Notes under the pieces: generated by a model
The model's database searches: none
What the model was told of the DNA's origin: nothing
The model's input: the letters and a program-made list of their open reading frames with translations, nothing else
Origin: Casp-actino8 sp037147055
Lineage (GTDB): Bacteria; Actinomycetota; Acidimicrobiia; Acidimicrobiales; Ilumatobacteraceae
Reading direction: 5' to 3'
DNA: 28,921 nucleotides
NCBI GenBank assembly: GCA_037147055.1
Contig: JBAWVW010000019.1
Coordinates: 1 to 28,921, forward strand
Translations under genes and position numbers: made by a program
Shown here: positions 1-7,931 of the stretch, piece after piece
Numbering within the stretch: the stretch's first letter is position 1
How the letters are laid out: every line of letters starts with the position of its first letter

Positions 1-48
1 TTGGATCAGTACTTGGATCAGTACTTGGATCGGTTCCAGGATCAGAAC
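1..48 (-). repeat. 12-bp tandem repeat coding for (S/G)TDP units
   Basis: Four adjacent 12-base units are visible on the plus strand: TTGGATCAGTAC twice (1-12 and 13-24), then TTGGATCGGTTC (25-36) and CAGGATCAGAAC (37-48). In the UPF0182 frame on the minus strand they encode SDPG, TDPS, TDPS, TDP. The array may continue beyond the window. It is an in-frame, slippage-prone acidic linker near the protein's C-terminus. Confidence 0.9.
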
Positions 49-2755
49 CCGACTCCCCAACAACTTCGCCTAAATTGACTTTTGACCTTGGGAAGAGGCG
101 ATTTATCGCCTCACTGAGAGTGTCACCGATGACAGCTTCACCGTTGTACCAAGCCAAAACTCGACGCACGAAAACCTGCTTAGAACCCGAGTCATCGGGT
201 CGCACATAGAGCGGTTGGACCCAAACCAAGCCTTTACCGATGGGCACCACTTGCAACTGTCCAAGGATGACTCGCGAACCGCGTTGATCAAGCAAGGTGA
301 TCACTGGTGAAATATTTGGATTGCTACTCAACTCAGCAGAAACCGTTGCCGGGCCAGATGGAAGTGTCCCACTGTATTTGTAGACCGTTAACTGTCCGTA
401 ACTCTTTGGATCACTCGACACCACCATGAAGGCACGCAGTTCTTTTCGCGTGTCATCTGATGAGAAAGGGACGAATGGACGGATCAGTGAAAACGAGGCG
501 GCAACTGTAGAGCCAACGGAATCTGGTGTGTGGAAGAGAGTGTAGTAAGGCTCAAAGCGGGCGACATTTGCGTCAGCCACATCTCCAGTGTTGGCCTGTG
601 AATTGACATCACCAGCTGCCACCGAGTCACCAGCGAGAGCTGCAACCTCTGGTTCACGTTGCGCCGCTTGGGCCACGCTCCACGCTGAATCACGGTTGAA
701 GAATTGATCCGTATCTTTGAACTGATAACGGCCATACAAATTGGTCTGCACTCGAAAGAGATCCTCCGGATAGCGAAAGTGTGCTCGCAAGGCGTCGGGC
801 ACTTTGTCTCCAGCAGTAAACAAACCTGGGAAAGATGCCGACCAAGCGTTGACAATCGGATCGTTTGAATCGACGACATACAAAGTGACCGAACCGTCAT
901 AAGCATCGACGACGGCCTTGACACTATTGCGAACATAATTAAAGTTGTGCTTAAGCCCTGAGCCATAAGTCAGATTGTCAGTGTTGGCCTGTTGCGCATA
1001 TGGATAGCGCGAGGTCGTGGTGAACGCATCAATGACCCACAGAACCTTGCCATCAACGACCACAGGATACGGATCAGCATCAAGCTTCAGAAATGGAGCC
1101 ACCTTTGAAACACGGTCACTCACATCGCGGACGTTGATCAGGCGTGATTCATCGGTGATCAAACTTGAGCCCAGCAAGTTGAACTCTCCGAAGTGAACCG
1201 CAAAAGACAACTTCTTGAGAGTTGAGTTAAGCGCGATTCCACCTGTTCCCTGATATTTTTCTGCAGTGGTGTTCGGACATACTTGTTCAACCTGTTTGGT
1301 ATTAACAATTGCGTAGCCCGGCTGATATGTGCCGACATACAACTGAGGCCGTTCTGTGCCGATTTCTTCGTAGATTGGGCGGCCATCAGACGTGATCTGC
1401 GAAGCACTGGCAGCAACAACACCGCAACCATGCGTATAGATCAAATGGCGAGAAACCCAAGTTTTATTCGGTATTCCATCAGGATTCAGTTCACGAGCGG
1501 CAACCATCGTCTGCTGTGATCGTCCAGCGATGTCGTAGCGATCAACATCAAGGTCATTAATCGCATAGAAAGCAAATAGCCCCTGATCTAACGAATAGCG
1601 ATCTCTCATTTCAGAGACATCCAGCAGTCGCGTATCCGACAATGGCGTCGGATCCTTCGCTACTTCAGCATCAGTCACTTCACCTGCCGGCAAATCAACG
1701 ACGACAACTTTGTCGATCCCCATCGCTGCCTGAGTGGCGATAATATTTCTGCCAATGTAGGGACGCTCCCGCGTCGTGACGTTCGGTTGGACAACGAAAC
1801 GTTGGATTACTGCCGGGTATATGGCACCAGCAACGATGGCCACAACCGCCCACAAGGCCATTGACAGCAATGGTAAGCGCCAACCGCCCCACTTGATCCC
1901 TGCTAGGAACAATGCCGCCACCAGCAGACTGACCATAATTAAAAGGTTGATGACGGGTAATTGAGCCTTGACGTCGGTGTACGTTGCGCCCTGCACCACC
2001 CCGCGACCAGACACCGTGAGTTCAAATCTCTGCAACCAATAATCTGCGGCCTTGATCGCCGCCATGATTGCGAACAAAACGCTTAAGTGAATGCGTGCAC
2101 CTTTGGCGATGCGTTCGCTTGTCGTCTGAAGTCGAATGGAGCCATTGAGAAAGTGCAAAGCTGCCGTCATTAAGGTCACCGCGACGAGTGCTGCAAAAGC
2201 CCAGTCAACGACAAAAGTCAAAAATGGAAGTCGGAAAACGTAGAAGCCGATATCCACTCCAAATTGTGGATCCTTGATACCAAACGATTGCGAGTTTCTA
2301 AAGAGCAACCAATCTTGCCACTGCGCTATTGCTGGAAGTCCAACAATTAATCCAAAGAGAGCCGAGACAGCAATTCGCAGAAGCCGCGTACGGTTACCGA
2401 CGATCAAACGAAACCGTTCGACCACTTCACGTTCAGGACCTGTAGGAATTTCGTTCGGTGACAAGCGCTCCGCCAAGGTCAGACTGATGAATGAAACGAT
2501 GGCAAAACCGACGCTGAATACTCCACCGAGAAGCACCTTCGCCTTGATCCCCGTCCAAAAAACGGAAGCATAATTAACAGAACGGAACCACAATAAGTCG
2601 ACATAAAAGTTCGCCAAAGTGCGGGCTGATAAAAACAAAATTAAAATCAACGCCGCTACGACAAAAAGTGCGATACGGCCCTTCGAGGCCCACGCGGGGC
2701 GATTGCTGTTGGAACGACGACGCGGGCTACGTGGCAAATCTGAAGATGGTCTCAC
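1..2755 (-). CDS. UPF0182 family membrane protein, C-terminus cut by window edge
   Basis: The minus-strand frame is open from a GTG at 2755 to the left edge, giving 918 codons, close to the usual full length of this family (COG1615). The N-terminus is a basic, Arg/Ser-rich tail followed by a hydrophobic helix and the family-type stretch ANFYVDLLWFRSVNYASVFW, then further membrane segments. Near residue 460 it reads PIYEEIGTERPQLYVG and then YAIVNTKQVE, the conserved extracellular core. The visible end is acidic: VNLGEVVGES followed by SDPGTDPSTDPSTDP repeats. Function is unknown for the family; it is a large integral membrane protein with an external domain. The start was chosen because a TAGTCT box lies 6 nt upstream and no ribosome binding site is present. 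The upstream DivIVA-type gene ends 9 nt before this start. Confidence 0.92.
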   Translation of the reverse strand, partial: MRPSSDLPRSPRRRSNSNRPAWASKGRIALFVVAALILILFLSARTLANFYVDLLWFRSVNYASVFWTGIKAKVLLGGVFSVGFAIVSFISLTLAERLSPNEIPTGPEREVVERFRLIVGNRTRLLRIAVSALFGLIVGLPAIAQWQDWLLFRNSQSFGIKDPQFGVDIGFYVFRLPFLTFVVDWAFAALVAVTLMTAALHFLNGSIRLQTTSERIAKGARIHLSVLFAIMAAIKAADYWLQRFELTVSGRGVVQGATYTDVKAQLPVINLLIMVSLLVAALFLAGIKWGGWRLPLLSMALWAVVAIVAGAIYPAVIQRFVVQPNVTTRERPYIGRNIIATQAAMGIDKVVVVDLPAGEVTDAEVAKDPTPLSDTRLLDVSEMRDRYSLDQGLFAFYAINDLDVDRYDIAGRSQQTMVAARELNPDGIPNKTWVSRHLIYTHGCGVVAASASQITSDGRPIYEEIGTERPQLYVGTYQPGYAIVNTKQVEQVCPNTTAEKYQGTGGIALNSTLKKLSFAVHFGEFNLLGSSLITDESRLINVRDVSDRVSKVAPFLKLDADPYPVVVDGKVLWVIDAFTTTSRYPYAQQANTDNLTYGSGLKHNFNYVRNSVKAVVDAYDGSVTLYVVDSNDPIVNAWSASFPGLFTAGDKVPDALRAHFRYPEDLFRVQTNLYGRYQFKDTDQFFNRDSAWSVAQAAQREPEVAALAGDSVAAGDVNSQANTGDVADANVARFEPYYTLFHTPDSVGSTVAASFSLIRPFVPFSSDDTRKELRAFMVVSSDPKSYGQLTVYKYSGTLPSGPATVSAELSSNPNISPVITLLDQRGSRVILGQLQVVPIGKGLVWVQPLYVRPDDSGSKQVFVRRVLAWYNGEAVIGDTLSEAINRLFPRSKVNLGEVVGESGSDPGTDPSTDPSTDP

Positions 2756-2761
2756 GCAATG

Positions 2762-2767
2762 AGACTA
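2762..2767 (-). promoter_or_regulatory. putative -10 box (TAGTCT) for a leaderless UPF0182 transcript
   Basis: On the minus strand TAGTCT is followed by 6 nt (cattgc) and the GTG start at 2755. The TAG is also the stop codon of the preceding DivIVA-type gene. No Shine-Dalgarno is present. The call rests on this spacing being repeated before many genes in the window. Confidence 0.4.
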
Positions 2768-4657
2768 GTTCTGCTGCGGAACAAGCGCACAACGGCAACC
2801 AGCATGAGCGGGTGCATGGGTGTGACCTGTGGGGAACGCCTCACCGACAGTGACAAAGCCGGCCAAAGAGTTATCTTCAGCATCAGCACAGGCCGGCCCA
2901 GTCGGATCAACTTTCCAGCAGGCTTTCGTTCCGGGGAGCAACGCAGCAAATGCGCCACGTCCATAGGCAGTCTGAGCAATATCATCCACGTGCTCATCAA
3001 CATGCTTATTCTTCCACTCTCGGTACACCACGCGCACTAACGCTGTTAGCTCGGCATTGTCACCAGAGGCCTGAGAAATACTGCGACTCAAGCGCTCGCG
3101 CAATGGCGCCACGATCGTGGAGACAATGAACTCATCGATGGCCGCTAACTGGGAAGCCACAATTTTGTGTATCTCTTTGTCCGATCCGCTCGACAGTGAT
3201 TTCGCTCCTTCACAGGCCGCAGATTTGACTGAGGCTTCAAGTGCGCCTGTCATTCGTGCTGAATGATCTGACTTTGGGCCAACTATCGCATCCAAAGTTT
3301 TGACAACAGGCTTGCCGCGCAAGATATCTAAAATCTCATTTTGCTCATCAGCGAGAACTCGCTTGATCTTGCGCCCCATCGCCACGATGATCGGGACTAG
3401 AACTTCATCGCGGGCCTCAAAAGGTGTCGTGATTGTCTCTAAAACTTCAACGGCATCTTCAAGAGGAGTTTCCGCCAACACTTTGGCCGCACGCTCAACA
3501 ATTGTCTCGGTCGTGGTCACAACAATCTGCTTCTTCTGCACAGGTTGAGATTTCTTGGCTTCGGTTGTGGCTACATCTTTGGCAACAACATCAGCACTCG
3601 AGCGTCGCAGTTTGGCGAAAATATCATCAGCCACAACATCTGCTGCTTTCGGGGCCGGCGCAACATGCAAATGAGTAACCGACTCTTGCGCGCTCACACT
3701 GCTGTCACTATCACCAATATCTGTTGATGTTTCATGACGCGGGAATAACGAAACCACATTAGAGATCTGCTCCGATACAACGGTTTCTTCAAGGACAATC
3801 ACTTCGTCATCGAGATTTTTCTCAAGCACAATCGTCTCAACGACAACTTCTGCGGCGGTCTGCTCAACAATGGTGTCTTCATCTTGGTCATACGGAGCGA
3901 AAGCTGGCGCTGATGAAATAGCCGGACGGATTGCCTCTTGGGCCACAACTTGATCAGCTTGAACAATGACCGGAATGGGACCGGTGGTCGGAGCCAAATT
4001 GACAAACTCGCTGGGCTCATCGCCAGCGTCATCCAAATCGCGCAACACATCTTCACTTGCCAAGCGCGCACGATCAAACGCTTGGATCAAACGCTCGCGT
4101 CCATGGAATAAGTCTTCCAATTGCTCGCGCGCCATTTCACGACGACGCGCCACATCGGCCAGCACTCGCTCGCGATAAGCGCGAGCCTCATTGACCATGT
4201 CACGACCCTGTTGTTTGGCCGTCAAAATCTCTGTATCAGCGTCAGAAGCAGCGTCTTGGCGACGACGCGCACTCTCAAGTTCAGCGTCCTCACGTAAGCG
4301 AGTGGCTTCATCAGTGGCTTCACGCACCAAACGCGTGGCTGTCTCCTCAGAGCGAATCTTGATCTTTGAGGCGGCCTCACGAGCGGCCTGGACAATGCGC
4401 GCAGTCTCTTCACCGAGCAGGGCAGCGACAGTCTCCTCATTCAGTTCAATGGGCGCTCCAGACCCGACCCGCTGGGCATTTAGCAATTCTTCCTCAAGAA
4501 AAATGGTGCGTTCCGTCAGACGAGAAAGTTCAGCGGCAACCATCCGTAGGAAGTCACGAACCTCATTTTGGTCAAAGCCGCGACGCGAAGAAGGAAAGGT
4601 TGCCCCGGCGACAGCGGTCGGCGAAGAGGGATCAGGACGAGAAAATGAGATAGCCAT
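2765..4657 (-). CDS. DivIVA-domain coiled-coil protein with Cys/His-rich C-terminal domain
   Basis: A 630-residue protein. Residues about 20-60 (FPSSRRGFDQNEVRDFLRMV) match the N-terminal DivIVA/Wag31 membrane-curvature domain. Residues about 60-210 form a long Arg/Glu/Ala-rich coiled coil. Residues 210-400 are an acidic, Val-rich low-complexity linker. The last third is helical and ends in a 52-residue Cys/His segment with C580, C590, H612, H614, H618, C621 and C623 (GHTHAPAHAGCRC). That ending resembles the C-terminal motif of SPP1 gp7/MuF-type phage head proteins and is not part of ordinary DivIVA. DivIVA proteins mark poles and septa and organise wall growth. The gene lies between a PDZ-Lon protease and UPF0182, all on the minus strand. 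A TATTCT box 7 nt before the ATG suggests a leaderless mRNA. The role is inferred from the N-terminal domain only. Confidence 0.88.
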   Translation of the reverse strand: MAISFSRPDPSSPTAVAGATFPSSRRGFDQNEVRDFLRMVAAELSRLTERTIFLEEELLNAQRVGSGAPIELNEETVAALLGEETARIVQAAREAASKIKIRSEETATRLVREATDEATRLREDAELESARRRQDAASDADTEILTAKQQGRDMVNEARAYRERVLADVARRREMAREQLEDLFHGRERLIQAFDRARLASEDVLRDLDDAGDEPSEFVNLAPTTGPIPVIVQADQVVAQEAIRPAISSAPAFAPYDQDEDTIVEQTAAEVVVETIVLEKNLDDEVIVLEETVVSEQISNVVSLFPRHETSTDIGDSDSSVSAQESVTHLHVAPAPKAADVVADDIFAKLRRSSADVVAKDVATTEAKKSQPVQKKQIVVTTTETIVERAAKVLAETPLEDAVEVLETITTPFEARDEVLVPIIVAMGRKIKRVLADEQNEILDILRGKPVVKTLDAIVGPKSDHSARMTGALEASVKSAACEGAKSLSSGSDKEIHKIVASQLAAIDEFIVSTIVAPLRERLSRSISQASGDNAELTALVRVVYREWKNKHVDEHVDDIAQTAYGRGAFAALLPGTKACWKVDPTGPACADAEDNSLAGFVTVGEAFPTGHTHAPAHAGCRCALVPQQN

Positions 4658-4664
4658 TGCACAG

Positions 4665-4670
4665 AGAATA
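4665..4670 (-). promoter_or_regulatory. putative -10 box (TATTCT) for the DivIVA-type gene
   Basis: TATTCT on the minus strand is separated from the ATG at 4657 by 7 nt (ctgtgca), which puts the predicted transcription start at the ATG itself. No convincing -35 at 16-18 nt was seen. Confidence 0.5.
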
Positions 4671-4735
4671 CGAAAAATCGGGGGTTAAAGGGTGGCAATC
4701 AGGTCTTTTACACGAAATCAGTGTCTGCGCAGAGG

Positions 4736-5929
4736 TCACCGGGTGGGTGCGACGACTGGTTGACCGCCTCGTTTGAGCAGTGCCGCTAGTGCCTCAGCCA
4801 AGGTCGCCACCGGCACTATCTCCACCGACGAACCCACGGCCGCTTGTGCGGCAGCGATCTCGTCAACACCTTGGTCCGTGGGCACCAAGAAAATCTTGGC
4901 TCCGGATTTCTTTACCGCCATCGACTTTTGCACCAAGGCTCCGATCGGGCCAACCGTGCCGTCTTCTTGAATTGTCCCCGTGACTGCGACACCTTGCGGT
5001 GGTGTCATCTCTCCTTCCGTCAGATTGTCAATCAGCGCCAAAGTGAACGAGAGTCCCGCCGATGGCCCCCCAATGCCCCCGGTGTCAAAGTCGATGGTGA
5101 ATGGTAAATCCACCGTCCGGGTATCGCGAGCAGTAAATCCGATCAAAGTTCGCGGCACTTTTTCTGCGCTCGCGACCAGTTCAACTTCAACCCCGTGACT
5201 CTTTGTCCCCCCATCAGAGGACAATGACAAGACTGTGAGTGTCGCCACGTCGCCGGGTGCCGCCTCGGCCAACGCTGTCGTCAATTTTGAGACAACATCA
5301 ATGATGATCGGACCGTCACCGAGATCAATTGACTCGATCACGTCGCCGACCTGTAAAACTTTGCAAGCCCGTTTCTTCGGGCTGTCAGTGGGGCACAGCG
5401 TCGTATCAAAACCCGCTACTTGGGCCGGCCCCTCCGTAAAAGTGGCATCAAAACCCAAGTAAGACAAGGCCACATAGGCGGCAATTTCTTTGGCGTTCGC
5501 CATGGCACCCAACTGTATTTCGTGACTCTGCGAGGGAGTGCAATCCCCAAAACGCTCCTCACAAGTCAACACATTGACCACTGGGTCCACCCACCCCATA
5601 AAACTTTGAAGGGCCGTGAGTTCTGAACCCATTGCGGTCACGAAGCGAACACCGGTCTTAGGTGTATAAACGACCACCTGGTCGTCAGCGATGGATAGAA
5701 GATTCCCCACAGGTTCAGCAGTACCTGGCGCTGTTTCAAAACGTTGGATAGGCCACACCATCGCCCCCAACACCACCCCGATCAACAAAAATGCCAAGGT
5801 CGCCAGGGGTATCGCCAGACTCTGAGCGCGTAACGACGGCGCAACCACCCGTGATGCGAGTACCTTGTCTAATTGCGTGTCACTCACTGAAATCTCCACC
5901 CGCTTGGCCTTCGTTGTTGGTTTAGCCAT
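4736..5929 (-). CDS. membrane-anchored PDZ-Lon (YlbL-like) serine protease
   Basis: From ATG 5929 the protein has 397 residues. It has a basic cytoplasmic N-terminus, one transmembrane segment (about 37-60), an extracytoplasmic region with a PDZ-like core (about 155-255, containing the VLQVGDVIESIDLGDG turn), and a C-terminal Lon-type proteolytic domain. The catalytic Ser290 sits in GGIGGPSAGLSF and the catalytic Lys335 in GALVQKSMAVKKSGA, giving an intact Ser-Lys dyad. Relatives such as Bacillus YlbL act on membrane or secreted proteins, but the substrate here is unknown. The open frame extends upstream to 6151, but those 74 residues look non-coding and lie opposite a plus-strand gene, so I start at MAKPTTK. 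MASRAK at 5947 is an alternative start. A 78-nt gap separates the gene from the downstream DivIVA-type gene, which has its own promoter-like box. Confidence 0.9.
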   Translation of the reverse strand: MAKPTTKAKRVEISVSDTQLDKVLASRVVAPSLRAQSLAIPLATLAFLLIGVVLGAMVWPIQRFETAPGTAEPVGNLLSIADDQVVVYTPKTGVRFVTAMGSELTALQSFMGWVDPVVNVLTCEERFGDCTPSQSHEIQLGAMANAKEIAAYVALSYLGFDATFTEGPAQVAGFDTTLCPTDSPKKRACKVLQVGDVIESIDLGDGPIIIDVVSKLTTALAEAAPGDVATLTVLSLSSDGGTKSHGVEVELVASAEKVPRTLIGFTARDTRTVDLPFTIDFDTGGIGGPSAGLSFTLALIDNLTEGEMTPPQGVAVTGTIQEDGTVGPIGALVQKSMAVKKSGAKIFLVPTDQGVDEIAAAQAAVGSSVEIVPVATLAEALAALLKRGGQPVVAPTR

Positions 5930-6035
5930 CTTGGCTCTACTCGCCATTGGACGGCGCAAACCTGCCCGAGAAACAAACACTCCATCGCGCCAAGTTACCT
6001 CCACTGATCCAGCGCGCCCCTCAACGGGTGGTGAA

Positions 6036-6215
6036 TTGCTCGACGAAACACACCCCCTGAATGCACCGAGACCTGAAATCAAGGAGACCATCGCTCGCAA
6101 AGTACTTAACGCCACAGGACTCGCTGGGATTGCACTCGTGAGCGGAATCATCGCCGCGCTGGTGATCTCCTTGTCCCTTGCTTACATCGTCACCAACTTC
6201 GTTTCACGGCTATGA
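6036..6215 (+). CDS. small single-pass membrane protein (hypothetical)
   Basis: The plus-strand frame ends at TGA 6213-6215 and overlaps the ATG of the HEAT-repeat gene (ATGA), which suggests translational coupling. With TTG 6036 as start it gives 59 residues: a short polar N-terminus (APRPEIKETIARKVLNATG) and one strongly hydrophobic helix (LAGIALVSGIIAALVISLSLAYIV) near the C-terminus. A GGGTGGTG stretch sits just before the TTG. The frame stays open upstream to 5865, but that part is antisense to the protease gene. I do not recognise a family. The gene is supported mainly by the ATGA overlap and the clear transmembrane helix; the start is uncertain. Confidence 0.45.
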   Translation: MLDETHPLNAPRPEIKETIARKVLNATGLAGIALVSGIIAALVISLSLAYIVTNFVSRL

Positions 6216-6814
6216 ACGCTTCAGACAGAGCACAAGTTGCTGATCGCCGTCGCGCAGTGGTGGTCGCGGGCCACTCAGGAGATCTCGCATTCGTCGAAAT
6301 GGGTCTCGTCGATGAGCAGCCATCCATTCGTGAGGCATCACTCGGCGCTTTGGATCGCTTGGGAGTTCTCACGGCGCTGACGCTTGAGGCCTTCGCCACT
6401 GACGTCGATGTAGGAGTGCGGCGCAGGGTCGCCGAACTTGGAGCAAAATTTTTAAATTTCGATGTACTCCCACTGCTCAGCGACGACGAACCCCTTGTCG
6501 TGGAAATGGCTGCGTGGTCATGCGGCGAACATGAGGTCGTCACACAGACAGTTCTGCACAAGCTCATTGAACTAACAACTACGCACAGCGAACCCCTTGT
6601 ACGAGAAGCATCAGTAGCTGCTCTCGGCGCTATCGGGGATGAGTTGGGTCTCGACGCCATCATTACGGCATGCAGCGATAAGCCCGCTATTCGGCGCCGA
6701 GCGGTGCTCGCTTTAGCTCCCTTTGACACACCCGAGGTAAAAATCACATTGCACAAGGCTCTTGAAGATCGAGACTGGCAGGTACGCCAAGCCGCCGAAG
6801 ACTTACTCGGCTAA
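6212..6814 (+). CDS. HEAT-repeat protein
   Basis: A 200-residue all-helical protein made of about five HEAT-like repeats, each with the typical A/V-R-x-x-A-A/S-x-x-A-L-G pattern: SIREASLGALDRLG, GVRRRVAELGAKF, PLVVEMAAWSCGE, PLVREASVAALGAIG, AIRRRAVLALAPF and WQVRQAAEDLLG. No signal peptide is present, so it is probably cytoplasmic. Such repeats form curved protein-binding surfaces or, in PBS-lyase relatives, bind cofactors; nothing here points to a lyase. It is coupled to the small membrane protein through an ATGA overlap, so the two may form a membrane-recruited scaffold (inference). It runs convergent to the GDT1-type transporter with an 18-nt gap. Confidence 0.85.
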   Translation: MNASDRAQVADRRRAVVVAGHSGDLAFVEMGLVDEQPSIREASLGALDRLGVLTALTLEAFATDVDVGVRRRVAELGAKFLNFDVLPLLSDDEPLVVEMAAWSCGEHEVVTQTVLHKLIELTTTHSEPLVREASVAALGAIGDELGLDAIITACSDKPAIRRRAVLALAPFDTPEVKITLHKALEDRDWQVRQAAEDLLG

Positions 6815-6832
6815 TTCGATTTTAGTGGGTGC

Positions 6833-7399
6833 TTATATGCCCTGCACGATCAACAGGATTCCGAAGATCACAAAAAGTATTGAGGCACCGTAACGAATTG
6901 CTTTTTCCGGCAAACGCGAACCCAGATGGTAACCAACAAGAATCGCTAAAGCGTCAGCAGCGATCATTCCCAAGGTTGAACCCACCCATGTTCCAAAGGC
7001 ATCTTGTTTGGTGGCCAAGGTAATTGTCGCCAACATCGTCTTATCGCCTAACTCTGCCAAGAAAAAGGCGATACTCACGGCAACAATCGTGCTGCGGGTG
7101 TTCTTTTGGGCAGCCTGCGCTTCGTCTTCACTCAGGGTGTCACCACGCAATGTCCAACCAGCAAAACCGAGAAATGCGACACCCGCAACAATGCTGATGG
7201 AAGCAGTTGGCATCTGGTCACCAACAACTGACCCCAAACCCACGCTCAATGCGTGAGTCACTGCAGTGGCGATTGAAATGCCCAATAAAACTGGAAGAGC
7301 TTTATAGCGGGCAGCGAAAGCCATGGCCATCAATTGGCTTTTATCACCTAACTCAGCAACGAAAATGATGCCAAAACTTAAGAGAAACGCCGACCACAT
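6833..7399 (-). CDS. TMEM165/GDT1 (UPF0016) family cation:proton exchanger
   Basis: A 188-residue polytopic membrane protein with six predicted helices in two homologous halves. Each half carries the family signature ExGD(K/R)(S/T): ELGDKS at 16-21 and ELGDKT at 116-121. A charged loop (about 85-104, LSEDEAQAAQKN) separates the halves. Members (yeast Gdt1, human TMEM165, bacterial MneA/Mnx) move Mn2+ or Ca2+ out of the cytoplasm in exchange for protons. The ion cannot be read from the sequence. It is a single gene with no yybP-ykoY-like manganese riboswitch visible in the 61 nt upstream; the start is preceded by a TAGGCT box instead. Confidence 0.93.
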   Translation of the reverse strand: MWSAFLLSFGIIFVAELGDKSQLMAMAFAARYKALPVLLGISIATAVTHALSVGLGSVVGDQMPTASISIVAGVAFLGFAGWTLRGDTLSEDEAQAAQKNTRSTIVAVSIAFFLAELGDKTMLATITLATKQDAFGTWVGSTLGMIAADALAILVGYHLGSRLPEKAIRYGASILFVIFGILLIVQGI

Positions 7400-7407
7400 A
7401 ATGTCCG

Positions 7408-7434
7408 AGCCTAACTAGGCGAACTGTAGATCAA
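7408..7434 (-). promoter_or_regulatory. putative promoter of the GDT1-type gene
   Basis: On the minus strand TTGATC (7434-7429) is followed after 15 nt by TAGGCT (7413-7408), then 8 nt to the ATG at 7399. The spacer is short, so the -35 assignment is weak; the -10 position fits a leaderless start. Confidence 0.4.
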
Positions 7435-7460
7435 TTGACGCGGGCAACGAGCAATTTTCT

Positions 7461-7889
7461 TCACGAAGGGCAACAAACGTTTCCGCCATCTTCTATTTTG
7501 CGGCCAGCTGGGAGATTGACAAATTGCTCAACATCGGAGTGCTTGACATAAAACTCCCATTTATGTCCATCAACTCCGTCAACCCAAGTTTCGGTTTTTT
7601 CAGCGAAACAACATTCAGTGTCATCGATACCCGTTGTCTCTAAGCCGGCAGCTCGCAAACGCTTATCTGCTTCAACCACTTCCTCAGCGGTGTCGGTCTC
7701 GACTCCAAGATGATTAATCGTGCCGTGCTCGCCGCCTTTTTCAAAGATGACAAGTTTCAATGGCGGATCAACGATTGCCCAATTGGCGTAGCCAGATTTA
7801 ACCTTCAGAGGTTCGGTATTGAATATCTTTGTGTAGAACTCAATGGCTTCCTCGAGATTGTCAACATTGAGGGCAAGTTGTAAACGCAT
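7461..7889 (-). CDS. ArsI/CadI-like glyoxalase-fold (VOC) protein
   Basis: A 142-residue protein of the vicinal oxygen chelate superfamily. The first beta-alpha-beta half begins RLQLALNVDNLEEAIEFYTKIF. His60 (TINHLGVE) and Glu112 (HKWEFYV) are at metal-ligand positions. The vicinal pair Cys93-Cys94 (TECCFAEKTETWVDG) matches the organoarsenical-binding CC of ArsI C-As lyases and of cadmium-induced CadI proteins. ArsI cleaves the carbon-arsenic bond of trivalent methyl or aryl arsenicals. No other ars gene lies nearby, so the substrate stays open. The tail adds a second CC pair (C139, C140), as seen in some arsenic-related members. It is transcribed divergently from the next gene with only about 42 nt between the starts. 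Confidence 0.85.
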   Translation of the reverse strand: MRLQLALNVDNLEEAIEFYTKIFNTEPLKVKSGYANWAIVDPPLKLVIFEKGGEHGTINHLGVETDTAEEVVEADKRLRAAGLETTGIDDTECCFAEKTETWVDGVDGHKWEFYVKHSDVEQFVNLPAGRKIEDGGNVCCPS

Positions 7890-7931
7890 CGCTCATTCAT
7901 ATCACTCACAAAAGTTATGGCATACTGCCCT

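Noticed and set aside
484..1892. Several minus-strand open frames of 65-160 codons at the left end
   Set aside because: They are out-of-frame shadows of the UPF0182 gene, whose own frame is open from 2755 to the edge and gives family motifs.
4191..4688. 165-codon plus-strand open frame opposite the DivIVA-type gene
   Set aside because: It is antisense to a well-supported coiled-coil coding region. Its Ser/Arg/Ala-rich composition is what the complement of Glu/Ala/Arg codons gives.
5930..6151. 74-residue N-terminal extension of the PDZ-Lon protease
   Set aside because: The sequence lacks domain or signal character and overlaps the plus-strand small membrane gene. The protein begins sensibly at MAKPTTK.
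7400..7460. Manganese (yybP-ykoY) riboswitch before the GDT1-type gene
   Set aside because: The gap is too short, and the promoter-like box sits 8 nt before the start, leaving no leader.
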